From: JAHEAO01 sp942492375
Lineage (GTDB): Bacteria; Pseudomonadota; Alphaproteobacteria; Rhodobacterales; Rhodobacteraceae
Direction: 5' to 3'
DNA length: 64,000 bases
Assembly: GCA_942492375.1 (NCBI GenBank)
Contig: CALOEL010000002.1
Coordinates: 1 to 64,000 of the forward strand
Of this stretch, positions 26,511 to 34,489 are shown one piece after another. Under the pieces are notes generated by a model. The model did not search any database, was not told the origin of the DNA, and saw only the letters and a program-made list of their open reading frames with translations. Both the position numbers and the translations under genes were made by a program. How positions within the stretch are numbered: position 1 is the stretch's first letter; each line of letters opens with the position of its first letter.

Positions 26511-27500
26511 ATGCCTGAGCAGTTCTTCTTCGCGATGGAGGTGATGCTGAACGGCCTGATGGCCGGGGTGCTTTACGCGCTCGTGGCGCTCGGCTTCGTG
26601 CTGATCTTCAAGGCGAGCGGAATCTTCAATTACGCTCAGGGTGTGATGGCGCTGTTCGCGGCGCTGACGCTTGTCGGCGTCATGGAAGGGCAAATTCCCT
26701 TCGCACATCTCCTCAATGCGATCTTTGGGACCGAACTGCATCACTTCGGCTGGACCGTGCCGGCCTTCTTCGCCATCGCGCTTACGCTCGGCGTGATGAT
26801 CCTGCTCGCCATCGCGGTCGAGCGGCTGGTGCTGAAACATCTGGTCAACCAGCCCGACATCATCCTTTTCATGGCGACGATCGGACTGGCCTATTTCCTG
26901 GAAGGCTTCGGTGACCTGATGTGGGGGGCGGATATCAAGACGCTGGATGTCGGCCTGCCGCAGGGGATCTCGGACACGGTCGAAGGCGTCACGGCGGGCT
27001 GGTTCGGCTACGGCTTCTTCATCGACAAGCTTGACATGGTGGCGACGGTCATTGCCGCGCTGCTGGTGATCGGGCTGACGCTGTTCTCGCAATACACCAA
27101 GCAGGGCCGGGCGCTGCGGGCGGTGGCCGACGATCACCAGGCGGCCTTGTCCGTCGGCATCTCGCTGCGCTTCATCTGGGTGCTGGTGTGGTCGATTGCC
27201 GGCTTCGTCGCGCTGGTCGCGGGCATGATGTGGGGCGCCAAATCCGGGGTGCAGTTCAGCCTCTCGCTGATCGCGCTGAAGGCGCTGCCGGTGCTGATGC
27301 TGGGCGGCTTCACCAGCATTCCCGGCGCCATCGTCGGCGGGCTGATCATCGGGGTCGGCGAGAAGCTGTTCGAATTCCTGATCGGCGCGCCCTACCTTGG
27401 CGGCGCCACGGAAACCTGGTTCGCCTATGTTCTGGCGCTGATCGTGCTGGTCTTCCGGCCGCAGGGCCTGTTCGGCGAACGCATCATCGAGAGGGTGTGA
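26511..27500 (+). CDS. branched-chain amino-acid-type ABC transporter permease (LivH-like)
   Basis: 329 residues with about eight to nine hydrophobic segments. The start has a strong CAGGAGG. Typical LivH features are the N-terminal GLMAGVLYALVALGFVLIFKASGIFNYAQG block and the C-terminal LMLGGFTSIPGAIVGGLIIG loop that contacts the ATPase (given in outline). There is an extra periplasmic segment around residues 55-80. It pairs with the LivM homologue encoded about 1 kb downstream; three small genes intervene. Confidence 0.9.
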   Translation: MPEQFFFAMEVMLNGLMAGVLYALVALGFVLIFKASGIFNYAQGVMALFAALTLVGVMEGQIPFAHLLNAIFGTELHHFGWTVPAFFAIALTLGVMILLAIAVERLVLKHLVNQPDIILFMATIGLAYFLEGFGDLMWGADIKTLDVGLPQGISDTVEGVTAGWFGYGFFIDKLDMVATVIAALLVIGLTLFSQYTKQGRALRAVADDHQAALSVGISLRFIWVLVWSIAGFVALVAGMMWGAKSGVQFSLSLIALKALPVLMLGGFTSIPGAIVGGLIIGVGEKLFEFLIGAPYLGGATETWFAYVLALIVLVFRPQGLFGERIIERV

Positions 27501-27502
27501 CC

Positions 27503-27751
27503 ATGGCCAAGCTGATCGCCATCCTGAACGTCGTCGCCTGGTCGGGGTTCTGGGCGTTTGGCTACCTGGCGCTCACCGGCGGCGGGTCCTCGGGCCGGGT
27601 GGTCGTGGCGGCGATCCTGGCATTCGTCGGCGCGATCATCGGAATTCTCGCCTATCTCTGGCTCGTACGCCACGCCGAGGCGACCGGCTATGCCCGCCCG
27701 CGAAACCAGGTCCCGCGAGAGCATCATCGGACACCGGAGGGCGAGACATGA
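27503..27751 (+). CDS. small two-helix membrane protein
   Basis: 82 residues, starting two bases after the livH stop. Two hydrophobic segments (about residues 4-24 and 33-55) are followed by a basic, Pro/Arg-rich cytoplasmic tail (RHAEATGYARPRNQVPREHH). No family recognised. Its stop overlaps the start of the VOC gene (ATGA), so it is translated as part of the transporter operon. It may be an accessory or stabilising subunit of the importer; that is inference from position. Confidence 0.6.
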   Translation: MAKLIAILNVVAWSGFWAFGYLALTGGGSSGRVVVAAILAFVGAIIGILAYLWLVRHAEATGYARPRNQVPREHHRTPEGET

Positions 27752-28122
27752 CTCATCGGCAGCGCATCGGCGTGGTCTGCATCGACTGCAAGACCGACGA
27801 TCTGAAAAAGGCACTGGGCTTCTGGTCGGCGATGCTGGGCAAGGAAGGCAAGATCGGCGAAAGCCAGAGATATGCCACTTTCGACGACCATACCGGCATG
27901 CCCAAGGTGCTGCTGCAGGCGGTGGACCACGAGCCGCGCGTGCATCTGGATATCGAGACCGACGACAAGGAGGCCGAATGCGAACGGCTGAAAGGGCTGG
28001 GCGCGAAAGAGGTCGCGCGGATCAAGTCCTGGATCGTCATGGAAGCGCCGACCGGGCACCGGTTCTGTCTGGTGGACCCGCAGGGCGATGACTGGCCGGG
28101 CGATGCGAAGGAGGTCGGGTGA
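27748..28122 (+). CDS. VOC-family (glyoxalase/bleomycin-resistance fold) protein
   Basis: 124 residues. It has a beta-alpha-beta-beta-beta pattern with GVVCIDCKTDDLKKALGFWSAMLG at the start, HLDIETDDKEAE in the middle and PTGHRFCLVDPQGDDWPG at the end, as in glyoxalase-like proteins. Potential metal ligands are His and Glu residues in these strands. The family includes lyases, dioxygenases and binding proteins, so the reaction cannot be named. It overlaps both neighbours by 1-4 bases and is embedded between the two permease genes, suggesting a role in handling the imported compound. Confidence 0.75.
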   Translation: MTHRQRIGVVCIDCKTDDLKKALGFWSAMLGKEGKIGESQRYATFDDHTGMPKVLLQAVDHEPRVHLDIETDDKEAECERLKGLGAKEVARIKSWIVMEAPTGHRFCLVDPQGDDWPGDAKEVG

Positions 28123-28523
28123 TGGGTTGGAGTTACGATTTGAATGTGTTGACCAAAGCCGCGATTGTGATTGGCCTGTTGTCCTGCATCCCGGCAGTTT
28201 TGGCGTTGCTCGTGAACTTCGGCATCGGCGTAAGTTATCACCCTAAGAACACGTGGAGCATGTACGTGCCGTTTCTGGTTGCGGGACTCGTAACCGTTGC
28301 ACTCGCAGCTTGGCCGCTTTGGATACGGGCTCTGCGTGGCAAGCTGGGGCGTTGGATGAAAGTGCCGATCGCTCTTTTGGGGGCGGGGCTAGCGCTTCTC
28401 GGCTCCTATGCGTTGATCGTCGACAACGGCGATTGGATACTTTACGTCTGGCCGCTTCTTATCGGTGTCAGCCTGCTGGTGCTGGCCGTTGAAGCCATTC
28501 TGGCCGATCCGGAGGCGAACTGA
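28122..28523 (+). CDS. four-helix membrane protein of unknown function
   Basis: 133 residues from the ATG overlapping the VOC stop (the in-frame GTG at 28119 is an alternative). Four hydrophobic segments are evident, with little soluble sequence. The codon use is less GC-biased than its neighbours (TTG, TTT and GTT codons are frequent), hinting at a later insertion into the operon. The stop overlaps the livM start by one base. No family recognised. Confidence 0.55.
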   Translation: MGWSYDLNVLTKAAIVIGLLSCIPAVLALLVNFGIGVSYHPKNTWSMYVPFLVAGLVTVALAAWPLWIRALRGKLGRWMKVPIALLGAGLALLGSYALIVDNGDWILYVWPLLIGVSLLVLAVEAILADPEAN

Positions 28524-29599
28524 TGCTCTACCGCGAAGCCGGCGACTTCAAGACCACCTATGTCGCGGACGGACAGACCTTTCCGATCCGGCTCGACCGC
28601 TGGGGCTACTACGCCGCGCTCGCGGTGGCGTTCCTCATCGTGCCGTTCTTCATCAACGACTACTGGGCCAATGCGGTGCTGGTGCCGCTCCTGATCTATG
28701 CCATCGCGGCGCTCGGGCTGAACATCCTGACCGGCTATTGCGGACAGGTCAGCCTCGGCACCGGCGGCTTCATGGCGGTGGGCGCCTATGCGACCTACAA
28801 GCTGATGACGTCCTTTCCCGAGGTCAGCATGTTCATCCATGTCCTGATCGCGGGCGCCATCACCGCCGGGGTCGGGGTGCTCTTCGGATTGCCCAGCCTG
28901 CGGATCAAGGGGTTCTACCTGGCGGTGGCGACGCTGGCGGCGCAGTTCTTCCTGGTCTGGCTGTTCAACAAGGTGCCGTGGTTCTACAACTATTCCGCCT
29001 CGGGCCAGATCAGCGCGCCAGAGCGGGACGTCTTCGGCATCGTCGTCACCGGCCCCAATACCGACGCCTGGGCGAAATATCTCTTCTGCCTCGTCATCGC
29101 GGTCCTGCTCGCCTGGGTGGCGCGCAACCTGACGCGCGGCTCGGTGGGCCGCAGATGGATGGCGATCCGCGACATGGACATCGCCGCCGAGATCATCGGG
29201 GTCAATCCGCTGACCGCGAAACTCTCGGCCTTCGCGGTCTCCTCGTTCTTCATCGGCATCGCGGGGTCGCTGTTCTTCGCCGTCTATCTCGGCGCGGTCG
29301 AGGTCGGCGAGGCCTTCGGCATCCAGAAGAGCTTCCTGGTGCTCTTCATGGTGATCATCGGCGGGCTCGGCTCGATCTTCGGCTCCTTCGCCGGGGCGGC
29401 CTTCATGGTGCTGATGCCGGTGCTGCTGAAGAACGTGCTGGTCGGCCAGCTTGGCTGGGCCACCGACCTTGCCGCGCATCTGGAATTCATGATCGTCGGC
29501 GGGCTGATCATCGGCTTCCTGATCCTCGAGCCGCACGGCTTGGCGCAGCTTTGGCGGCTGACGAAAGAGAAACTGCGGCTCTGGCCGTTCCCGCACTAG
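28523..29599 (+). CDS. branched-chain amino-acid-type ABC transporter permease (LivM-like)
   Basis: 358 residues, eight or more transmembrane segments, with an N-terminal soluble stretch of about 25 residues. LivM hallmarks are LNILTGYCGQVSLGTGGFMAVGAYA and the coupling region GRRWMAIRDMDIAAEIIGVNPLTAK, then VIIGGLGSIFGSFAGAAFM (outline only). It partners the LivH-like permease and is followed by the solute-binding protein gene 46 nt downstream. Confidence 0.9.
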   Translation: MLYREAGDFKTTYVADGQTFPIRLDRWGYYAALAVAFLIVPFFINDYWANAVLVPLLIYAIAALGLNILTGYCGQVSLGTGGFMAVGAYATYKLMTSFPEVSMFIHVLIAGAITAGVGVLFGLPSLRIKGFYLAVATLAAQFFLVWLFNKVPWFYNYSASGQISAPERDVFGIVVTGPNTDAWAKYLFCLVIAVLLAWVARNLTRGSVGRRWMAIRDMDIAAEIIGVNPLTAKLSAFAVSSFFIGIAGSLFFAVYLGAVEVGEAFGIQKSFLVLFMVIIGGLGSIFGSFAGAAFMVLMPVLLKNVLVGQLGWATDLAAHLEFMIVGGLIIGFLILEPHGLAQLWRLTKEKLRLWPFPH

Positions 29600-29645
29600 G
29601 GCATTGAAGAACGATCGGTACAACGAACCAAGGGAGGAAAGACCG

Positions 29646-30929
29646 ATGAAAATGAAACTCGCAACCATGGTGGTGGCCGGCGTGATGGCCGCCGCTCCGG
29701 CGATGGCGGAGCTTGTGTTCCCCTCGCTGAGTTACCGGACCGGGCCGTTCGCGGCGGGCGGCATCCCCTTCGCGGATGGCTACGCGGATTACTTCACGCT
29801 GCTGAACGAACGCGATGGCGGGATCGGCGGCGAGATGACCCGGGTGCCGGAATGCGAGACCGGCTACAACACCGAGAAGGGCGTCGAATGCTACGAGGCG
29901 ACCAAGGGCGAAGGCGCGCTGGTCTACCAGCCGCTCTCGACCGGGATCACCTACCAGCTGATCCCCAAGGTCACGGCGGATGGCATCCCGATGCACACGA
30001 TGGGCTATGGCCGCACCAGCGCCAAGAACGGCGACATCTTCCAATGGGTGTTCAACTATCCCGGCAACTACTGGGATTCGGCCTCGATCATGGTCAAGCA
30101 CGCGCTGGACATGGAGGGCGGCAGCCTCGACGGCAAGAAGATCGCGCTGCTCTACCACAACTCGGCCTATGGCAAGGAACCGATCCGCACGCTCGAGGAA
30201 CTGGCCAAGAAGCACGGTTTCGAACTCTCGCTGCTGCCCGTCGATTCTCCCGGCCAGGAGCAGAAGAGCCAGTGGCTGCAGATCCGCCGCGAGAACCCGG
30301 ATTACGTGTTCTTCTGGGGCTGGGGCGTGATGAACCAGGTCGCGGTCCAGGAGGCGGCGAACATCCGCTACCCGATGGATCATTTCATCGGCGTCTGGTG
30401 GTCGGGCTCGGAACCTGACGTGCTGCCAGCCGGTGCGGGCGCCAACGGCTACAAGTCCACCAACTTCACCGGCACCGGCAAGGATTACCCGATCTTCGAG
30501 GATATCCAGAAGCATGTCGTCGATACCGGCAAGGCCGCGGGCGACGGCCAGTCGCTCGGCCAGGTGCAGTACAACCGCGGTCTTTACGCGGCGATGCTGG
30601 CCGCCGAGGCGGCGAAGAAAGCGCAGGAGATCCACGGCGTCAGCGCGATCAACGCCGCGCAGATGCGCGACGGGATGGAGGCGCTCGTCGTCGATGCGGC
30701 CCGGATGGAGGAACTCGGGATGCCGGGCTTCGGCCCCGAGGTCAACGTCACCTGCGAGAACCATGGCGGGCCGGGCATGGCCCTGATCCAGCAATGGGAT
30801 GCCGAGGCGAAGCAGTGGGTGGCGATCACCGACTACATCGATTCGGACAAGGAGGTGATCGAACCGCTGATCGTCGAGGATTCCACCGCCTATGCCGCCG
30901 AGGCCGGGCTGGAGCCGCGCTGCCAGTGA
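29646..30929 (+). CDS. branched-chain amino-acid-type ABC transporter substrate-binding protein (LivK-like)
   Basis: 427 residues from ATG 29646 (GGGAGG ahead). The signal peptide MKMKLATMVVAGVMAAAPAMA is followed by ELVFPSLSYRTGPFAAGGIP, a type I periplasmic-binding-protein start. The region HTMGYGRTSAKNGDIFQWVF and the KKIALLYHNSAYGKEPIRT hinge are typical. It captures the substrate in the periplasm for the LivH/M channel. It is longer than amino-acid LivK (about 370), as seen in homologues beside acyl-CoA synthetases that are thought to bind organic acids. Confidence 0.9.
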   Translation: MKMKLATMVVAGVMAAAPAMAELVFPSLSYRTGPFAAGGIPFADGYADYFTLLNERDGGIGGEMTRVPECETGYNTEKGVECYEATKGEGALVYQPLSTGITYQLIPKVTADGIPMHTMGYGRTSAKNGDIFQWVFNYPGNYWDSASIMVKHALDMEGGSLDGKKIALLYHNSAYGKEPIRTLEELAKKHGFELSLLPVDSPGQEQKSQWLQIRRENPDYVFFWGWGVMNQVAVQEAANIRYPMDHFIGVWWSGSEPDVLPAGAGANGYKSTNFTGTGKDYPIFEDIQKHVVDTGKAAGDGQSLGQVQYNRGLYAAMLAAEAAKKAQEIHGVSAINAAQMRDGMEALVVDAARMEELGMPGFGPEVNVTCENHGGPGMALIQQWDAEAKQWVAITDYIDSDKEVIEPLIVEDSTAYAAEAGLEPRCQ

Positions 30930-30938
30930 CGCCGAAGA

Positions 30939-30970
30939 TCCCCGGCCGCCCGTGCTGCGGCGGCCGGGGA
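30939..30970 (+). terminator. strong intra-operon hairpin after the substrate-binding protein gene
   Basis: A 12-bp perfect GC-rich stem (TCCCCGGCCGCC at 30939-30950, GGCGGCCGGGGA at 30959-30970) with an 8-nt loop. It is followed by ATTTGAGTATTTTT rather than an immediate T-run. It lies between the binding-protein and LivF genes. It may reduce read-through or protect the upstream mRNA, giving more binding protein than ATPase. Confidence 0.65.
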
Positions 30971-30971
30971 A

Positions 30972-30998
30972 TTTGAGTATTTTTGCAAAGAAAAAGCC
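30972..30998 (+). repeat. dispersed gene-end element, copy 2
   Basis: TTTGAGTATTTTTGCAAAGA followed by AAAAGCC, directly after the 30939-30970 hairpin. It is closest to the copy at 50401-50429 (GAGTGTATTTTTCCAAAG and A/G-rich tail). The A-rich tail doubles as the ribosome-binding region of the LivF gene. Confidence 0.6.
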
Positions 30999-31000
30999 AG

Positions 31001-31825
31001 ATGCCGGATGCCGCCCCCACCGACGAGACCCTGCTTGAGGTCAACAATATCGAGGTGATCTACAATCACGTCATCCTGGTGCTGAAAGGCGTCAGTCTGT
31101 CGGTGCCGAAGGGCGGGATCACGGCGCTTCTGGGTGGCAACGGAGCGGGCAAGACGACGACGCTGAAGGCGATTTCCAACCTGCTCCGGTCCGAGCGTGG
31201 CGAGGTGACCAAGGGCTCGATCGTCTATCGCGGCGAGCGGGTGCAGGATCTTTCGCCCTCTGACCTGGTGCGCAAGGGCGTCATCCAGGTGATGGAGGGG
31301 CGGCATTGCTTCGAGCATCTGACCGTCGAGGAGAACCTGATGACCGGCGCCTATACCAGGGCCGACGGGCGTGGCGCAGTCGAGAAGGATCTGGACCTGG
31401 TCTATTCCTATTTCCCGCGGCTGAAAGAGCGGCGGAAAAGTCAGGCGGGCTATACGTCGGGCGGCGAGCAGCAGATGGTCGCCATCGGCCGCGCGCTGAT
31501 GAGCCGGCCCGAGACGATCCTGCTCGACGAACCGTCGATGGGCCTTGCGCCGCAGCTGGTCGAGGAGATTTTCGGCATCGTGAAGAGCCTGAACGAGAAC
31601 GAGGGCGTCAGCTTCCTGCTGGCCGAGCAGAACACCAATGTCGCGCTGCGTTTCGCGCATTACGGCTATATCCTGGAATCCGGCCGTGTCGTCATGGACG
31701 GGCCGGCCGCTGATTTGCGCGAGAACCAGGATGTGAAGGAATTCTACCTCGGCGTATCCGACGAGGGCCGGAAAAGCTTTCGTGACGTGCGCAGCTATCG
31801 CCGGCGCAAGCGCTGGCTGGCCTGA
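31001..31825 (+). CDS. branched-chain amino-acid-type ABC transporter ATP-binding protein (LivF-like)
   Basis: 274 residues from ATG 31001. Walker A is GGNGAGKTTT, the signature is YTSGGEQQMVAIGRAL, Walker B is ILLDEPSMGLAP, and the H-loop switch is FLLAEQN. It is the second ATPase of the HAAT importer, forming a heterodimer with the LivG-like subunit. A C-terminal extension of about 25 residues is rich in Arg/Lys. The lack of a strong Shine-Dalgarno sequence and the preceding hairpin suggest lower expression than the binding protein. Confidence 0.9.
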   Translation: MPDAAPTDETLLEVNNIEVIYNHVILVLKGVSLSVPKGGITALLGGNGAGKTTTLKAISNLLRSERGEVTKGSIVYRGERVQDLSPSDLVRKGVIQVMEGRHCFEHLTVEENLMTGAYTRADGRGAVEKDLDLVYSYFPRLKERRKSQAGYTSGGEQQMVAIGRALMSRPETILLDEPSMGLAPQLVEEIFGIVKSLNENEGVSFLLAEQNTNVALRFAHYGYILESGRVVMDGPAADLRENQDVKEFYLGVSDEGRKSFRDVRSYRRRKRWLA

Positions 31826-31848
31826 CGGCCGGAATGCGGGGTGATGCG

Positions 31849-33507
31849 ATGGCGCGTACCGATCTGATCGTGGTGAATGCCTCAGTGCTGACGATGGACA
31901 GAGCGGCACCGCGGGCGCAGGCGGTCGCCCTGGGCGATGGCCGGATCCTCGCGGTCGGCGAGGACCACGCGATCCGCGCCATGGCGGGGCCTGATACGGA
32001 GGTGGTCGATGCCGGCGGCGCGACGCTGCTGCCCGGGTTCGTCGAAAGCCATCTGCATCTCTTCATGGGCGGCGCAGAGCTGGCGCATCTGCAGCTTGGC
32101 GGCATCCGCGGCAGAGAGGCCGTCGGCGCGGCGGTCCGCGCCTTCGCCGCCGCGCATCCCGACCGGTCGCTTCTGATGGCGCAGGGCGCCGATTACGAGG
32201 TCTTCGGCCGCCCCACGACACGGGCGGATCTGGATGAGATCCTGCCGGACCGGCCCTTCGCGATGACCGCGGCCGATCACCACACCATCTGGGCCAATAC
32301 CGCCGCTCTGTCGGCGGCGGGCATCCTGCAGGGCGGCGATTGCGGCACCGGCAGCGAGATCGTGATGGGCGCGGACGGTCTGGCCAGCGGTGAGCTGCGA
32401 GAGCCCGCCGCCTATGGCCCGGTGGTGGCGCTGTCCGGCGAGCAGCGTGTCACGCTGGGTCTGCGCACCGGCGGCGAACCCGATCCGGCGCCCGGCCCCG
32501 CCGAACGTGCCGCCGACCGGGCAATGATGGCAAGGGGGCTTGCGCATCTGGCGCGGCACGGCATCACCTCGGCGGTCAACATGGATGGCAACCTCTACAC
32601 GCTGGACCTGCTGCGGGAATTGCAGGACGAGGGCGCCCTGACCGCCCGCGTCAAGGTGGCGTTCCATTTCAAGCCGTTCATGGATCTGGACGCGCTGGAC
32701 AAGGCCAGCGCGATGGCGCGCGACTGGAACGGCGACTGGCTAAGCTCGGGCTTCGTGAAGATGTTCATGGATGGCGTGATCGACAGCGGCACCGCCTTCA
32801 TGCTGAACGACTATGCCGACCAGCCGGGCTGGCGGGGCGAACCGCTGTTCGCGCCCGATCGGTTCAACGAGATCGCGGTCGAGGCCGACCGGCGCGGCCT
32901 TCAGGTCGCAGTTCACGCGATCGGCGACGGGGCCGTCCATGCGGTGATCGACGGCTACGAGGCGGCGCGCAAGGCCAATGGCCCGCGCGACAGCCGGCAC
33001 CGGATCGAGCATATCGAACTGATCGACCCCGCCGACGTGCCGCGTCTGGGCAAGCTTGGCATCGTCGCTTCGGTGCAGCCGCCGCATCCGCCGGGCGCGA
33101 TGGATTTTCCGATGCAGCCGACCACCAGCCGGATCGGCAGGGCGCGCTGGGGCGATGCCTATCGCTGGCGAACCCTGGCGGAAGCCGGCGCGCGACTGGC
33201 CTTCGCCTCTGACTGGCCGGTATCGGATGTCTCGGTGCTGCGCGGGATCAGGGCGGCGATGACGCGTCAACCATGGTCAGAGGATTTGCAGGACGAGCGG
33301 ATCGGCCTGATGGCGACGCTGGAAGCCTACACTCTCGGCGGCGCCTATGCCGAGCACAGCGAGGATCGCAAGGGGATGCTGCGCAGTGGCTATCTGGCGG
33401 ATCTGGTGCTGCTGTCGGGCGATATCGAGGCGGTCCCGCCGGAGGAGATCGACAGGCTCGACGTGGCGATGACCATTTGCGGCGGGCGCGTCGTCTACCG
33501 GGCGTGA
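31849..33507 (+). CDS. amidohydrolase family protein (YtcJ-like)
   Basis: About 552 residues from ATG 31849 (an in-frame ATG at 31834 is also possible). Metal-dependent amidohydrolase superfamily 3: metal-binding HLHLF after LLPGFVES near residue 65, the central AVHAIGDGAVHAVIDGYE, RIEHIEL, and SDWPVSDVSVL carrying the final Asp. These enzymes hydrolyse amides or related bonds in small molecules; no substrate can be assigned. It is 23 nt downstream of the LivF gene and likely co-transcribed, so it may process the imported solute. Confidence 0.8.
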   Translation: MARTDLIVVNASVLTMDRAAPRAQAVALGDGRILAVGEDHAIRAMAGPDTEVVDAGGATLLPGFVESHLHLFMGGAELAHLQLGGIRGREAVGAAVRAFAAAHPDRSLLMAQGADYEVFGRPTTRADLDEILPDRPFAMTAADHHTIWANTAALSAAGILQGGDCGTGSEIVMGADGLASGELREPAAYGPVVALSGEQRVTLGLRTGGEPDPAPGPAERAADRAMMARGLAHLARHGITSAVNMDGNLYTLDLLRELQDEGALTARVKVAFHFKPFMDLDALDKASAMARDWNGDWLSSGFVKMFMDGVIDSGTAFMLNDYADQPGWRGEPLFAPDRFNEIAVEADRRGLQVAVHAIGDGAVHAVIDGYEAARKANGPRDSRHRIEHIELIDPADVPRLGKLGIVASVQPPHPPGAMDFPMQPTTSRIGRARWGDAYRWRTLAEAGARLAFASDWPVSDVSVLRGIRAAMTRQPWSEDLQDERIGLMATLEAYTLGGAYAEHSEDRKGMLRSGYLADLVLLSGDIEAVPPEEIDRLDVAMTICGGRVVYRA

Positions 33508-33515
33508 CCGCGGTT

Positions 33516-34370
33516 TCAGCCAGCCCCGGTTTCGGCTTTCATCTCTGCGATCCGGGCAAGCGCCTCTCCGCGCGTATTGCGGATATTGGGTCGGAAGTCC
33601 TGGCTTTGCGCGCGCTGACGGATTTCTTCCTCGGTCTCCGAACCGGTGGCATAACGGACGGTGCCCATAGAGGCGGCGATGTTCAGCGCCTTGCCGCGCC
33701 GGGCGTAGTGGACCCAGGCTTCGGGCATGATCCGGCAGTTGTTGTAGTTGATGAGAAAGTACCATTTGCGGTCGGTTTCCATGATCCGCTGCTCGATATG
33801 GTCGTAGAAGTCGTTCACGTCCCGCGAATGGTGGAAGGTGAAATCGTGGAAATCGACCTCCATGATCCGGCCGTCGGTGTCGAAAGAGATGCGATGCGCG
33901 AAATCGGCAACGGTGTAGTTGGGCTGGTATTCGGTGCGGTGAACCCGCGTGGATGGCAGCGAGCGGAGCCGTGCAAGGGCCTCGGCGCGGCTGGCCAGCA
34001 GGTTCGGATCGAATGCCTCGGTCCCGGCCGCGTTCTCGATCTGGCGCCGGGTTTCTTCGGAGGCGTCAAAGCGGACGGTGCCCATCGAATGGGCCATGTT
34101 CAGAGTCTTGCCCCGTCGCGCGAACGCGAACCAGGGGTCGGGATCGATGCGGGCGTCGGAGTAGTTGACGGCGAGAAACCAGTGATCGTGACCCGAAGCC
34201 GCGATCCGCTCTTCGACGCGGTCGTAAAAGGCGTTGACCTGAGCTTGGGTGGTGAAATGAACGCCGGAGAAATCGACCTCGATAATTTCGTCCGTATCAT
34301 GAAAAATGATCCGCGCGTCGGTCTGCCCGGAGGTCAGGTTGATCTGGCGGGTTTCGGTAAGCTCATGCAT
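33516..34370 (-). CDS. protein with two tandem copies of an uncharacterised domain
   Basis: About 284 residues from the ATG at 34370; a longer open frame to 34598 is not supported. Two homologous halves are obvious. Repeat 1 has IIEVDFSGVHF, VNAFYDRVEERIA, WFLAVNYSDARI, ARRGKTLNMAHSMGTVRF. Repeat 2 has IMEVDFHDFTF, VNDFYDHIEQRIM, WYFLINYNNCRI, ARRGKALNIAASMGTVRY. Each repeat ends in a SRAEALARL/TRGEALARI helix. The alternation of beta strands and an amphipathic helix recalls the STAS/SpoIIAA-like fold, but this is only a guess. No signal peptide; cytoplasmic. It is transcribed divergently from a phenylacetate-CoA ligase-like gene 120 bp away. Confidence 0.7.
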   Translation of the reverse strand: MHELTETRQINLTSGQTDARIIFHDTDEIIEVDFSGVHFTTQAQVNAFYDRVEERIAASGHDHWFLAVNYSDARIDPDPWFAFARRGKTLNMAHSMGTVRFDASEETRRQIENAAGTEAFDPNLLASRAEALARLRSLPSTRVHRTEYQPNYTVADFAHRISFDTDGRIMEVDFHDFTFHHSRDVNDFYDHIEQRIMETDRKWYFLINYNNCRIMPEAWVHYARRGKALNIAASMGTVRYATGSETEEEIRQRAQSQDFRPNIRNTRGEALARIAEMKAETGAG

Positions 34371-34489
34371 CGGACAACGTACTCTTCGTGCGGTTTCAGG
34401 GCAGAGATAGGCGGTCACGGATTCGTGAACAACTGTATAAAATGCCGCGGCGACGGTCTGTCGCAGGGCCGCGACGGCGAAGGGAAGCA

